DNA of 64,000 bases from Thalassobius sp002708925 (GTDB lineage Bacteria > Pseudomonadota > Alphaproteobacteria > Rhodobacterales > Rhodobacteraceae). Where the stretch lies: the NCBI RefSeq assembly GCF_049803795.1, contig NZ_JBNAGJ010000009.1:70324-134323 (forward strand), in the 5' to 3' direction. Both the position numbers and the translations under genes were made by a program. Numbering within the stretch: the first letter of the stretch is position 1; every line of letters begins with the position of its first letter. Below, piece by piece: positions 1-7,432 of the stretch. Under the pieces are notes generated by a model. The model searched no databases, had not been told where the DNA came from, and worked only from the letters and a program-made list of their open reading frames with translations.

Positions 1-36
1 GCCGCCCCGCGCGGTGGTGACGCCAAGGAGGCGTGA
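1..36 (+). CDS. ccoQ: CcoQ (cbb3 oxidase small subunit), C-terminal end only
   Basis: The first 36 bases read in one frame to a TGA and encode the short polar tail AAPRGGDAKEA. They stop three bases before the ccoP start, and the ccoP Shine-Dalgarno (AAGGAGG) lies inside these last codons. In the usual ccoNOQP order the gene before ccoP is ccoQ, a short single-span subunit that stabilises the cbb3 oxidase. The assignment rests on position, since only eleven residues are visible. ccoN and ccoO should lie upstream, outside the window. Confidence 0.6.
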   Translation, partial: AAPRGGDAKEA

Positions 37-39
37 GAA

Positions 40-912
40 ATGGCTAAAAAACCAAACCAAAACCAAGATGTGGGCACGACCGGCCACGAATGGGACGGGA
101 TTGAGGAGCTCAACACGCCGCTTCCGCGCTGGTGGCTGTGGACCTTCTATGCCTGTATCTTCTGGGCGGTGATCTACTCGGTTGCCTACCCTGCATGGCC
201 CGGTGTCAGCAGCGCAACGGCCGGGTTCCTGGGCTGGTCAACCCGCGGTGACGTGGCGGCGGATATTGCTGCTCATGAAACCAAACTGGGTCCGATCAAC
301 GAGAGGCTGGCTTCGGTCGAGCTGACCGACATCGCCGGGGATGCCGAACTGAACGGTTATGCCGTGTCGGCCGGTGCGGCTGTGTTCAAAACCTGGTGCT
401 CGCAGTGTCATGGCTCGGGCGCGGCTGGCGCTGTCGGCTATCCCAACCTGCTGGACGATGACTGGCTGTGGGGGGGCTCTATCGAGGACATCCACTTCAC
501 CGTCACCCACGGTATCCGCAACGAGGACGACCCCGAAGAAGAGGCCCGCCTGTCGGAAATGCCTGCCTTCGGTGCGGACGAGCTGCTGGAGCCCGAACAG
601 ATCGAACAGGTCGTGAACTACGTCATGTCGCTGTCGGGCGATCCGATGGATGCTTCGCTGGTCGAAGCCGGTGCCACTGTGTTCGCGGATGAATGCTCGT
701 CCTGCCACATGGAGGACGGCACCGGGGATCGGTTCCAGGGCGCTCCGAACCTGAGCGATGCGATCTGGCTGTATGGCGGCGATTATGACGCCATCAAAGA
801 GACGGTGACCAACTCGCGCTATGGCGTGATGCCCAACTGGAACACCCGTCTGACCGAAGCACAGATCCGCGCGGTTGCCACCTACGTCCACCAGTTGGGC
901 GGGGGCGAGTAA
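40..912 (+). CDS. ccoP: Cytochrome c oxidase cbb3-type, subunit III (dihaem cytochrome c)
   Basis: CcoP passes electrons from soluble or membrane cytochrome c to the catalytic CcoN subunit of the high-affinity cbb3 terminal oxidase. The 290-residue protein has a cytoplasmic N-terminus with the family's GHEWDGIEELNTPLPRWW segment, one membrane span at about residues 31-50, and two periplasmic cytochrome c domains. The haem-binding motifs are CSQCH (residues 120-124) and CSSCH (219-223). Likely distal methionine ligands lie in LSEMPAF and GVMPNW. Length is normal for the family. The ATG follows AAGGAGG with good spacing, and the gene follows ccoQ directly, so it is the last structural gene of ccoNOQP. 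Confidence 0.97.
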   Translation: MAKKPNQNQDVGTTGHEWDGIEELNTPLPRWWLWTFYACIFWAVIYSVAYPAWPGVSSATAGFLGWSTRGDVAADIAAHETKLGPINERLASVELTDIAGDAELNGYAVSAGAAVFKTWCSQCHGSGAAGAVGYPNLLDDDWLWGGSIEDIHFTVTHGIRNEDDPEEEARLSEMPAFGADELLEPEQIEQVVNYVMSLSGDPMDASLVEAGATVFADECSSCHMEDGTGDRFQGAPNLSDAIWLYGGDYDAIKETVTNSRYGVMPNWNTRLTEAQIRAVATYVHQLGGGE

Positions 913-925
913 CCCGCCAAAGAAT

Positions 926-954
926 ACTCGGGGGCGTTTCCCGCGTCCCCGAGT
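926..954 (+). terminator. Hairpin after ccoP
   Basis: ACTCGGGG at 926-933 pairs with CCCCGAGT at 947-954, and GCG/CGC extends the stem past a two-base bulge. It begins 14 bases after the ccoP stop. No T-run follows, so it may end transcription weakly or protect the 3' end of the cco message. Confidence 0.5.
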
Positions 955-1032
955 TCGGCACCGGCTCTTCCGTCCTGTTCGCGCGTTTCCTGGAAGGCCG
1001 GTGCCAATTAATTTAGGCACCTGTCCTGAATT

Positions 1033-1740
1033 TCAACCCATCGAGCTGTCCGTGCTGCGCCCGCGCGCGCGGTTTTTATCGTTTTGATCGCTCCAGATGG
1101 CGATGCCGGTCCAGGCAAACATGTACAGCACCCCGAAGACCACGATCACCTCGCCCGGCAGGGGGCCGACATCGGCGCGGCGAAAGGCCTGATCCAGAGA
1201 TTCAACCGGGGTGGGATGCACGGCCAGCTTGCCGGCAAAGGCCAGCGACTGGATCAGCAAAATCCACAGGTAATTGCGCCGGATGCGTCGCCCGATCGCG
1301 GTCATCATGCCGACATGGTATTTGGGGCGCAGGTAATCTTCGGACAGGGTTTTTTGCCAGTTTTCCTCCATGTGCAGATCGCCGTCATACAGCATGGGCG
1401 CATAGAAATGCGTCTCCATCCAGCGGGCGCGGGCGCGCCAGACGTTGAAGTAGCGATAGCGCCGGGCCTCTTGCATCAGGAAAAAGATGATCAGCACCCC
1501 GACCAGAACCAGCGGCAAAGGCGAGGCATCGGGCGAGGCGAATGAGATCGACAGCGCCACCCCCAGCGTCACCACGGCCCAGTTCGTGGTCGTATCCAGC
1601 CGCGTGCGCCAGATTGTGCTGCGATAGACCTCGCCCCGGTACAGATGCGCGATGGCGGTCACTTCGGAATTGGTAAGTGTGGTGCGTTCGAAATCCCTGG
1701 CGGTGTTTTCTTGGGCCAGCCTGCCCGCGGTTTGGGTCAC
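1033..1740 (-). CDS. DUF2270 family membrane protein
   Basis: A 235-residue protein that I recognise as the DUF2270 family from its TLTNSEVTAIAHLYRGEV start and the arginine-rich RRYRYFNVWRARARWME segment. It has about four hydrophobic spans (near residues 53-68, 75-92, 159-173 and 200-218), with a charged middle region probably in the cytoplasm. The start is GTG, preceded by a G-rich Shine-Dalgarno (GGGGGG, five bases away). It converges on ccoP. No function is established for the family, and nothing nearby ties it to the cbb3 genes. A 49-residue candidate gene lies 84 bases upstream on the same strand. Confidence 0.8.
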   Translation of the reverse strand: MTQTAGRLAQENTARDFERTTLTNSEVTAIAHLYRGEVYRSTIWRTRLDTTTNWAVVTLGVALSISFASPDASPLPLVLVGVLIIFFLMQEARRYRYFNVWRARARWMETHFYAPMLYDGDLHMEENWQKTLSEDYLRPKYHVGMMTAIGRRIRRNYLWILLIQSLAFAGKLAVHPTPVESLDQAFRRADVGPLPGEVIVVFGVLYMFAWTGIAIWSDQNDKNRARGRSTDSSMG

Positions 1741-1824
1741 GTATTCCCCCCGTTTGTCTTGTTCAGGCCAATGGCCCGAGGTCTCCTGCTCCTGCGAAGA
1801 CTATGCACGGGGGGAAGCGCCGGG

Positions 1825-1974
1825 TCAAAAGTTAAGCAGATGCCGCAGCCGTTTGCGCGGGGCAGCGGGCGGGGCCCTGCGGGTGTGGCAGCGCGGATCG
1901 ACGCGCTGATTGCGTGTTTTAAACGGTTCGGTTCGGGTGGCCGTCATGAAAGATTTGGCATAGATCGAGAGCAT
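1825..1974 (-). CDS. Candidate 49-residue basic protein divergent from LysR gene
   Basis: A short frame in the 333-base space between the DUF2270 gene and the LysR gene. It begins MLSIYAKSFMTATRTEPF and ends KRLRHLLNF. The ATG has a good Shine-Dalgarno (AAAGGAAA, about six bases away). The product is rich in Arg, Lys and His with no membrane span or signal peptide. The start lies 99 bases from the divergent LysR start, the classical arrangement for a LysR-controlled target. I do not recognise a family. Placement, ribosome site and composition support it; with no comparison available it could still be chance in GC-rich DNA. Confidence 0.45.
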   Translation of the reverse strand: MLSIYAKSFMTATRTEPFKTRNQRVDPRCHTRRAPPAAPRKRLRHLLNF

Positions 1975-2073
1975 GGATATTTCCTTTGCGCGTTGGGTAT
2001 ATGCCTGTTTTAATAAGCTATGGGGCGTATCGGCAGATCGGTAATTTTTCACAAATGTAAGGAAAGCTAACAT

Positions 2074-2973
2074 ATGGATTGGATGAGTTTTCCCCCGCTG
2101 AATGCCTTGCGTGCCTTTCACAGCCTCTATCGGACGGGAACGATGGTGCGGGCCGGGGCGGCGCTGAACGTCAGCCATGCCGCTGTCAGTCAGCAGATCA
2201 AACTGTTGGAAACGCACCTGGGTGTTCCGCTGCTGGATCGGTCCGGGCGCGGGGTGCGGCTGACGGCTCAGGGCAGCCAGTTGGCGCAGTCCCTGGATCG
2301 CGGGTTTCGTGAGATCTCGGACGTGATCAGCGAGCTGACACAGCAAGAGGACGACCGGCCGCTGCAAATCTCGGCGACGTCTTCGTTTGCCAGCAACTGG
2401 CTGCTGCCGCGCCTGGCCGATTTCCGGATGCGCCACCCCGAGGTCAACCTGATGATCAACCCAACGGCCGAGTTGCAGACATTAGAACCCGGCGGGATCG
2501 AGGCGGCGTTGCGCCACTGTGACGGCCATCAACCGGGGCTGGAGACCCATTTGATTGTCGCATCGCCCGTTGTCGTGGTCGCTGCGGCGCAATTGGTGGG
2601 GCCGGGGCCGGTGACGCAGGAAAGGCTGCATAGTCTGCCTTGGGTGCAAGAGCTGGGCACGAATGAGGCGACGGATTTTCTGAAATCGCAGGGGGTCAGC
2701 CAGGACACGCGGATCAACGTGACCTCTTTGCCCGGCAATATGGTGATCGAGGCCGCGCGCAGCGGTCAGGCCGCCGCCGTTGTGGCCCGCGCGATTATCC
2801 TGTCCGAGATCGCCTCGGGGCATCTGAAGGTTCTGCATGAGGACGGGCAGGGCAAGGGCTATTATCTGGTTACGCGCCCCGGCCCGCAGCGTCAGGCTTT
2901 GCGGGATTTTTCGCGTTGGATCCGCAGGCAGGGCCAGGGGGCGCCGGGCCGTGAAACAGTGGCGCGCCCTTGA
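2074..2973 (+). CDS. LysR-family transcriptional regulator (GcvA-like subgroup)
   Basis: A 299-residue regulator with an N-terminal winged helix-turn-helix at about residues 8-66 (PPLNALRAFHSLYRTG, then VSHAAVSQQIKLLE and LGVPLLDRSGRGVRLT), followed by a LysR substrate-binding domain from about residue 92. The opening resembles the GcvA/AmpR subgroup. The ATG at 2074 follows AAGGAAAG with seven-base spacing. Its effector is unknown. The divergent 49-residue frame is the nearest possible target. No acetyl-CoA, glycine or beta-lactam genes adjoin it, so GcvA or AmpR function should not be assumed. Confidence 0.9.
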   Translation: MDWMSFPPLNALRAFHSLYRTGTMVRAGAALNVSHAAVSQQIKLLETHLGVPLLDRSGRGVRLTAQGSQLAQSLDRGFREISDVISELTQQEDDRPLQISATSSFASNWLLPRLADFRMRHPEVNLMINPTAELQTLEPGGIEAALRHCDGHQPGLETHLIVASPVVVVAAAQLVGPGPVTQERLHSLPWVQELGTNEATDFLKSQGVSQDTRINVTSLPGNMVIEAARSGQAAAVVARAIILSEIASGHLKVLHEDGQGKGYYLVTRPGPQRQALRDFSRWIRRQGQGAPGRETVARP

Positions 2974-3019
2974 TTTCAGGAATGGGGGATTCAGAAATAG
3001 GTGACTGGAAAATGCAGAT

Positions 3020-3033
3020 TTGATGCAGGTCAA
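3020..3033 (+). promoter_or_regulatory. FnrL-type box upstream of ccoG
   Basis: TTGATGCAGGTCAA fits the FNR/FnrL pattern TTGAY-N4-RTCAA at every defined position. It lies 62 bases before the ccoG GTG start, a sensible place for oxygen-responsive activation. FnrL control of cco and rdx/ccoGHIS genes is known in Rhodobacter. Binding here is inferred from the sequence. Confidence 0.8.
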
Positions 3034-3095
3034 AGCCGCCAGGCCGTATCCCTGTGAAAACGGCGCAATTAGTAGCCAAATGTCGGAGTGATTCC

Positions 3096-4532
3096 GTGTC
3101 GCAAACCCAGCCAGAAACCCCACCGAGCCTCTATGCCGCCCGCGAGCCGATTTTCCCGCGCCGTGTCAGCGGGAAATTCCGGAATCTCAAATGGTGGATC
3201 ATGGCGATCACGCTGGGGATTTACTATCTAACCCCTTGGTTGCGTTGGGATCGCGGGCCTGCTTTGCCCGATCAGGCGGTGCTGGTTGATCTGGGGAACC
3301 GGCGCTTTTTCTTCTTTATGATCGAGATCTGGCCACACGAGTTTTACTTTGTTGCCGGGCTTTTGGTGATGGCGGGGCTGGGGCTGTTTTTGTTTACCTC
3401 GGCTCTGGGGCGGGTGTGGTGTGGCTATGCCTGCCCGCAGACCGTCTGGACGGACCTGTTCATCCTGGTGGAGCGCTGGATCGAGGGCGACCGTAACGCG
3501 CGTCTGCGCCTGCACCGCCAGAAAAAGATGGATTTTCGCAAGTTGCGGCTGCGGCTGACGAAATGGGTGGCCTGGTTCCTGATCGCTCTGGCGACGGGCG
3601 GGGCTTGGGTGTTCTATTTCACCGATGCGCCCACGCTGCTGGTGGATCTGGTGACGCTGAATGCCCATCCGATCGCCTATTCGACGATGCTGGTTCTGAC
3701 GCTGACCACCTTCTTTTTCGGTGGGTTCGCGCGCGAGCAGATCTGCATCTATGCCTGCCCCTGGCCACGGATTCAGGCGGCCATGCTGGACGAAGATTCG
3801 CTGGTGGTGGGCTATCGCAGCTGGCGCGGCGAGCCGCGCGGCAAGCATCGCAAATCCGCCGAGGCCGAGAACCTGGGCGATTGCATTGACTGTATGGCCT
3901 GCGTGAACGTCTGCCCCATGGGGATCGACATCCGCGACGGTCAGCAGCTGGAGTGCATCACCTGCGCCCTGTGTATCGACGCCTGCGACGAGGTGATGGA
4001 CAAGATCGGCAAACCGCGTGGTCTGATCGACTATATGGCCCTGACGGACGAGGCCGCCGAACGTGCCGGCAATCCGCCCAAATCCGTGTGGAAACACATC
4101 TTCCGTCCGCGCACGATCCTGTACACCACGCTGTGGGCTCTGGTTGGGGTGGCGCTGGTTGTGGCGCTGTTCATGCGCTCTGAGATCGATCTGACGGTGG
4201 CCCCGGTGCGGAACCCGACGTTCGTAACGCTGTCCGATGGCACCATTCGCAACACCTATGACGTGCGTCTGCGCAACAAACATGGCGAGGAACGCTCTTT
4301 CAAAATTTCGGTCAAGGGCGATAGCGCGCTCTATGTCCAGCTGGAGGGCACGCCCTATGCCTCGGTTGCGGTGCCTGCGGACTCGATGAAACTGCAACGG
4401 GTCTATATCATGGCCCCCAAGGGCTCGGCCCCCGCAGAAAGCGAACGCGTGGATGTCCGGATCTGGGTCGAGGACAACTCGGACGGCGCCCGCGCCTATA
4501 AGGACACCGTGTTCCACGGAAGGAAAAACTGA
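3096..4532 (+). CDS. ccoG: Cytochrome c oxidase accessory protein CcoG (RdxA/FixG)
   Basis: CcoG is a membrane iron-sulfur protein needed for cbb3 assembly, proposed to reduce Cu(II) to Cu(I) for delivery to the oxidase. The 478-residue product has about five hydrophobic spans, two membrane-side CxxxC pairs (CGYACP and CIYACP), and two ferredoxin-type clusters with cysteines at 263/266/269/273 and 287/290/293/297. The C-terminal periplasmic part (about 370 onward) is an Ig-like FixG domain. I prefer the GTG at 3096, with GGAG seven bases before it, because SQTQP..LYAAREPIFPRRVSG is the family start; an in-frame ATG lies at 3054. It heads the ccoG-fixH-ccoI-ccoS unit. Confidence 0.96.
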   Translation: MSQTQPETPPSLYAAREPIFPRRVSGKFRNLKWWIMAITLGIYYLTPWLRWDRGPALPDQAVLVDLGNRRFFFFMIEIWPHEFYFVAGLLVMAGLGLFLFTSALGRVWCGYACPQTVWTDLFILVERWIEGDRNARLRLHRQKKMDFRKLRLRLTKWVAWFLIALATGGAWVFYFTDAPTLLVDLVTLNAHPIAYSTMLVLTLTTFFFGGFAREQICIYACPWPRIQAAMLDEDSLVVGYRSWRGEPRGKHRKSAEAENLGDCIDCMACVNVCPMGIDIRDGQQLECITCALCIDACDEVMDKIGKPRGLIDYMALTDEAAERAGNPPKSVWKHIFRPRTILYTTLWALVGVALVVALFMRSEIDLTVAPVRNPTFVTLSDGTIRNTYDVRLRNKHGEERSFKISVKGDSALYVQLEGTPYASVAVPADSMKLQRVYIMAPKGSAPAESERVDVRIWVEDNSDGARAYKDTVFHGRKN

Positions 4533-4999
4533 TGGCAGAACGCCAAACCAAAGGCCAACTTACCGGGCGACATGTTCTATTCGGATTTGTCGCCGCCTTC
4601 GGGGTTATCATCGCCGTGAATATCTTCATGGCGGTGAGCGCCGTTAAGACATTTCCGGGGCTGGAGGTGGCAAATTCCTACGTCGCCAGCCAGGAATTCA
4701 ACAAACGCAAAGCCGCCCAAGAGGCGCTGGGATGGACGGTCAACGCCATCCATCTGAAGGGCAAGCTGTACCTGAACATCACCGATGCAGACGGCCAGCC
4801 CGTCCAGCCCAAAGAGCTGCACGCGGTTGTCGGCCGGGCGACCTCGGTTGCGGATGATGTCGAGCCTGCGTTTACCTTTGACGGCACCGCCCATGTGGCC
4901 GAGATCGCTCTGGCCGATGGCAACTGGAATATCCGGATGACGGCGCTGGCCCAGAATGGTTCGGAATTTACCCAGCGCGTGATTTTGCACGTCAAATAA
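4532..4999 (+). CDS. fixH: FixH/CcoH family cbb3 assembly protein
   Basis: A 155-residue protein with a short cytoplasmic start, one membrane span at about residues 15-38, and a periplasmic beta-rich domain ending NWNIRMTALAQNGSEF, typical of FixH. FixH/CcoH is a small membrane factor that stays with the cbb3 complex during assembly. Its ATG overlaps the ccoG TGA by one base, so translation is probably coupled, and ccoI follows after 16 bases. Confidence 0.95.
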   Translation: MAERQTKGQLTGRHVLFGFVAAFGVIIAVNIFMAVSAVKTFPGLEVANSYVASQEFNKRKAAQEALGWTVNAIHLKGKLYLNITDADGQPVQPKELHAVVGRATSVADDVEPAFTFDGTAHVAEIALADGNWNIRMTALAQNGSEFTQRVILHVK

Positions 5000-5015
5000 C
5001 CTCAAAGGCCCCGCC

Positions 5016-7202
5016 ATGACTGCCACGATGCGTCCCACCCCCTCTGCCTGTCCGGCCTGTTCGGCGGCCCCCGCGGCCGAGGCTCTGGCCGCACTGGACG
5101 CCCCGCAAGAGGCGCGGATCGCCCTGTCCGTTCCGGCGGTGCATTGCGCGGCCTGTATCTCGACCGTGGAAAAGGCGCTGGCCGATGTGCCCGGCGTACA
5201 GTCCGCGCGGGTGAACCTGACGCTGAAACGCGCCCAGATCGAGGCCGCCCCCGATGTCATGCCCGACGATCTGATCAAGGTGCTGGAGCGCGTGGGCTAT
5301 GAGGCGCACGAGCTGGACGCCGGCGCGCTGTCCGCCACCCAGACCGATAAGGCCGGGCGCGATCTGCTGATGCGGCTGGCGGTGGCCGGGTTTGCCTCGA
5401 TGAATGTGATGCTGCTGTCGGTCTCCGTCTGGGCCGGGGCCGAGGATGCGACCCGCGATATGTTCCACTGGATTTCGGCGGCGATCACCCTGCCGACGAT
5501 TGCCTTCTCCGGTGTGCCCTTTTTCAAAAGCGCCTGGGGCGCGTTGAAACACAGCCGTCTGAACATGGATGTGCCCATCGTTCTGGCAATCGTGCTGGCG
5601 CTGGTGACCTCGCTTTGGGAAACTTCGCTGTCTGGCCATCACGCCTATTTCGACGCGGCGCTGACGCTGACTTTTTTCCTGCTGGCGGGGCGCTATCTGG
5701 ATCACCGGACCCGCGCGATTGCCCGTTCGGCCGCCGAGGAACTGGCCGCGCTGGAGGTACCCCGCGCCATCCTGCTGCGCGATGGAGAAGAGGTGCAAGT
5801 GCCCGTCTCTGAGGTCTCGGTCGGGGATCTGATCCTGGTGCGGCCCGGCGGCCGGATGCCCGTGGACGGTGAAATCACCGAAGGCTTCAGCGAGATCGAC
5901 CGCTCGCTTCTGACTGGCGAAACCGTGCCCGTGCTGGCGCAGCCGGGGCGGGGGGTCTCTGCTGGCGAGGTCAACCTGACCGGCCCCCTGACCATCCGCG
6001 CCACCGCTGTGGGCAAGGATACATCCCTGCATCAGATGGCCGATCTGGTGGCCATCGCGGAATCGGGGCGCTCGCGCTATACGTCATTGGCGGATAAGGC
6101 GGCGAAACTCTATGCGCCCGGTGTGCATATCCTGTCGGCGCTCAGCTTTGTGGGCTGGTGGCTGTTTACCTTTGACGTGCGCACCGCGCTGAATATTGCT
6201 GCCGCCGTGCTGATCATCACCTGCCCCTGTGCGCTGGGGCTGGCCGTGCCTGCGGTGACCACGGCGGCCTCGGGGCGGCTGTTTCGCAAGGGGATGCTGA
6301 TCAAACATGCCACCGCGCTGGAACGTCTGGCCCAGGTCGATACCGTGGTGTTCGACAAAACCGGCACGCTGACGGCAGGCACGCCCGAGCTGACCAACCT
6401 GTCCGATCACAGCCCGCGCGATCTGCAAATCGCCCTGGCCCTGGCCGAGGGATCCTCGCATCCTTTGTCTGTGTCATTGGCCAGGGCGGCGCGGGCGGCG
6501 GGCATCACACCGGCCCCGATTGAGGCGCTGACCGAGGTGCCCGGATACGGGACCGAGGCCACATGGAACGGGCATCGTGTGCGTCTGGGCCGCGCCGCTT
6601 GGGTGGGGGCCAAGCCGGCCGGAACCACCGCCGCCTGGCTGAGCATCGAGGGCGAGGCCCCCAGCGGGTTTACCTTTACCGACCGTCTGCGCGACGGTGC
6701 CGAAGAGGCCGTGAAATCCCTGCTGGACGCGGGCAAAGAGGTGATCCTGATCTCGGGCGATACCAGCCGCGCGGTCGAGGAATTGGCCAATCGTCTGCGC
6801 ATCAAGCACTGGATGGCCGAGGCCCTGCCCGCAGACAAGGCCGCCCGGATCGCGGCGCTGTCCGATCAGGGCAAGCATGTGCTGATGGTGGGCGACGGGC
6901 TGAACGACACGGCGGCGCTGGCGGCGGCGCATGTGTCCATCTCGCCCGCGTCGGCGTTGGATGCGGCGCGTGTGGCCTCGGATATCGTGCTGCTGGGCGG
7001 GGATCTGTCGCCGATCAATGACGCGCTGGATACGGCCAAATCGGCCACCAAGCGGATTCGTGAAAATTTCCGCATCGCAACGATTTACAACGTCATCGCC
7101 GTGCCGATTGCGGTGGTTGGGCTGGCCACACCGCTGGTTGCGGCCTTGGCGATGTCCTCCAGCTCGATTACTGTGTCGCTGAATGCGCTGCGCCTGAGGT
7201 AA
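5016..7202 (+). CDS. ccoI: Copper-transporting P1B-type ATPase CcoI/FixI
   Basis: CcoI is a copper-exporting ATPase that supplies copper to the CuB site of cbb3 oxidase from the cytoplasmic side. The 728-residue chain has a Cys-rich start (CPAC at 12-15), a heavy-metal-associated domain with CAAC at 44-47, the TGET actuator motif, the CPC metal motif at 403-405 in the membrane, the phosphorylated Asp of DKTGT at 447, the SHP motif at 481-483 and the GDGLND hinge near 627. All catalytic motifs are intact. It lies in the ccoGHIS order, which separates it from housekeeping CopA. Confidence 0.97.
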   Translation: MTATMRPTPSACPACSAAPAAEALAALDAPQEARIALSVPAVHCAACISTVEKALADVPGVQSARVNLTLKRAQIEAAPDVMPDDLIKVLERVGYEAHELDAGALSATQTDKAGRDLLMRLAVAGFASMNVMLLSVSVWAGAEDATRDMFHWISAAITLPTIAFSGVPFFKSAWGALKHSRLNMDVPIVLAIVLALVTSLWETSLSGHHAYFDAALTLTFFLLAGRYLDHRTRAIARSAAEELAALEVPRAILLRDGEEVQVPVSEVSVGDLILVRPGGRMPVDGEITEGFSEIDRSLLTGETVPVLAQPGRGVSAGEVNLTGPLTIRATAVGKDTSLHQMADLVAIAESGRSRYTSLADKAAKLYAPGVHILSALSFVGWWLFTFDVRTALNIAAAVLIITCPCALGLAVPAVTTAASGRLFRKGMLIKHATALERLAQVDTVVFDKTGTLTAGTPELTNLSDHSPRDLQIALALAEGSSHPLSVSLARAARAAGITPAPIEALTEVPGYGTEATWNGHRVRLGRAAWVGAKPAGTTAAWLSIEGEAPSGFTFTDRLRDGAEEAVKSLLDAGKEVILISGDTSRAVEELANRLRIKHWMAEALPADKAARIAALSDQGKHVLMVGDGLNDTAALAAAHVSISPASALDAARVASDIVLLGGDLSPINDALDTAKSATKRIRENFRIATIYNVIAVPIAVVGLATPLVAALAMSSSSITVSLNALRLR

Positions 7203-7205
7203 AGA

Positions 7206-7364
7206 ATGGAAGTCCTGGCATATCTGATCCCAATTTCGCTGGTCATGGGGGGCATTGGCCTGCTGGCTTTTGTCTTTACCGTGCGCTCGAACCAATATGA
7301 TGACCCCGAGGGCAACAGCCAGCGGATCCTGTCGGGCGAATGGGACGACCACCCCAAGCCCTGA
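7206..7364 (+). CDS. ccoS: cbb3 oxidase assembly protein CcoS
   Basis: A 52-residue protein starting MEVLAYLIPISLVMG. It has one membrane span at about residues 5-25, followed by SNQYDDPEGNSQRIL, the conserved CcoS pattern. CcoS is needed for cofactor (haem and copper) insertion into cbb3. The ATG lies three bases after the ccoI stop, so it is the last gene of ccoGHIS. Confidence 0.95.
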   Translation: MEVLAYLIPISLVMGGIGLLAFVFTVRSNQYDDPEGNSQRILSGEWDDHPKP

Positions 7365-7387
7365 CCCGCGGTGCCTGCCCCATGAAA

Positions 7388-7408
7388 AAGCCGCCCATTG
7401 GGCGGCTT
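7388..7408 (-). terminator. Intrinsic terminator of the D-Ala-D-Ala carboxypeptidase gene
   Basis: AAGCCGCCC (7388-7396) and GGGCGGCTT (7400-7408) form a perfect nine-pair stem with a three-base loop. On the minus strand it is followed by TTTTT, so it ends the leftward carboxypeptidase transcript. It may also stop ccoS transcripts from the other side. Confidence 0.85.
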
Positions 7409-7432
7409 ATGTCTGTCTTCTGTATGCGGGGC

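Noticed and set aside
1825..2436. Long minus-strand frame reaching into the LysR gene
   Set aside because: The upper two thirds are antisense to a clear LysR gene and have no homology-like features. Only the last 49 codons, with their own ribosome site, are kept as a candidate.
3228..4517. 429-codon antisense frame across ccoG
   Set aside because: It is a shadow of the ccoG codon pattern in GC-rich DNA, with a His/Gln/Arg-rich composition and no recognisable domains. Similar long antisense frames opposite hemC, hpaE, nirB, clpA, atpA, atpD and groEL were dropped for the same reason.
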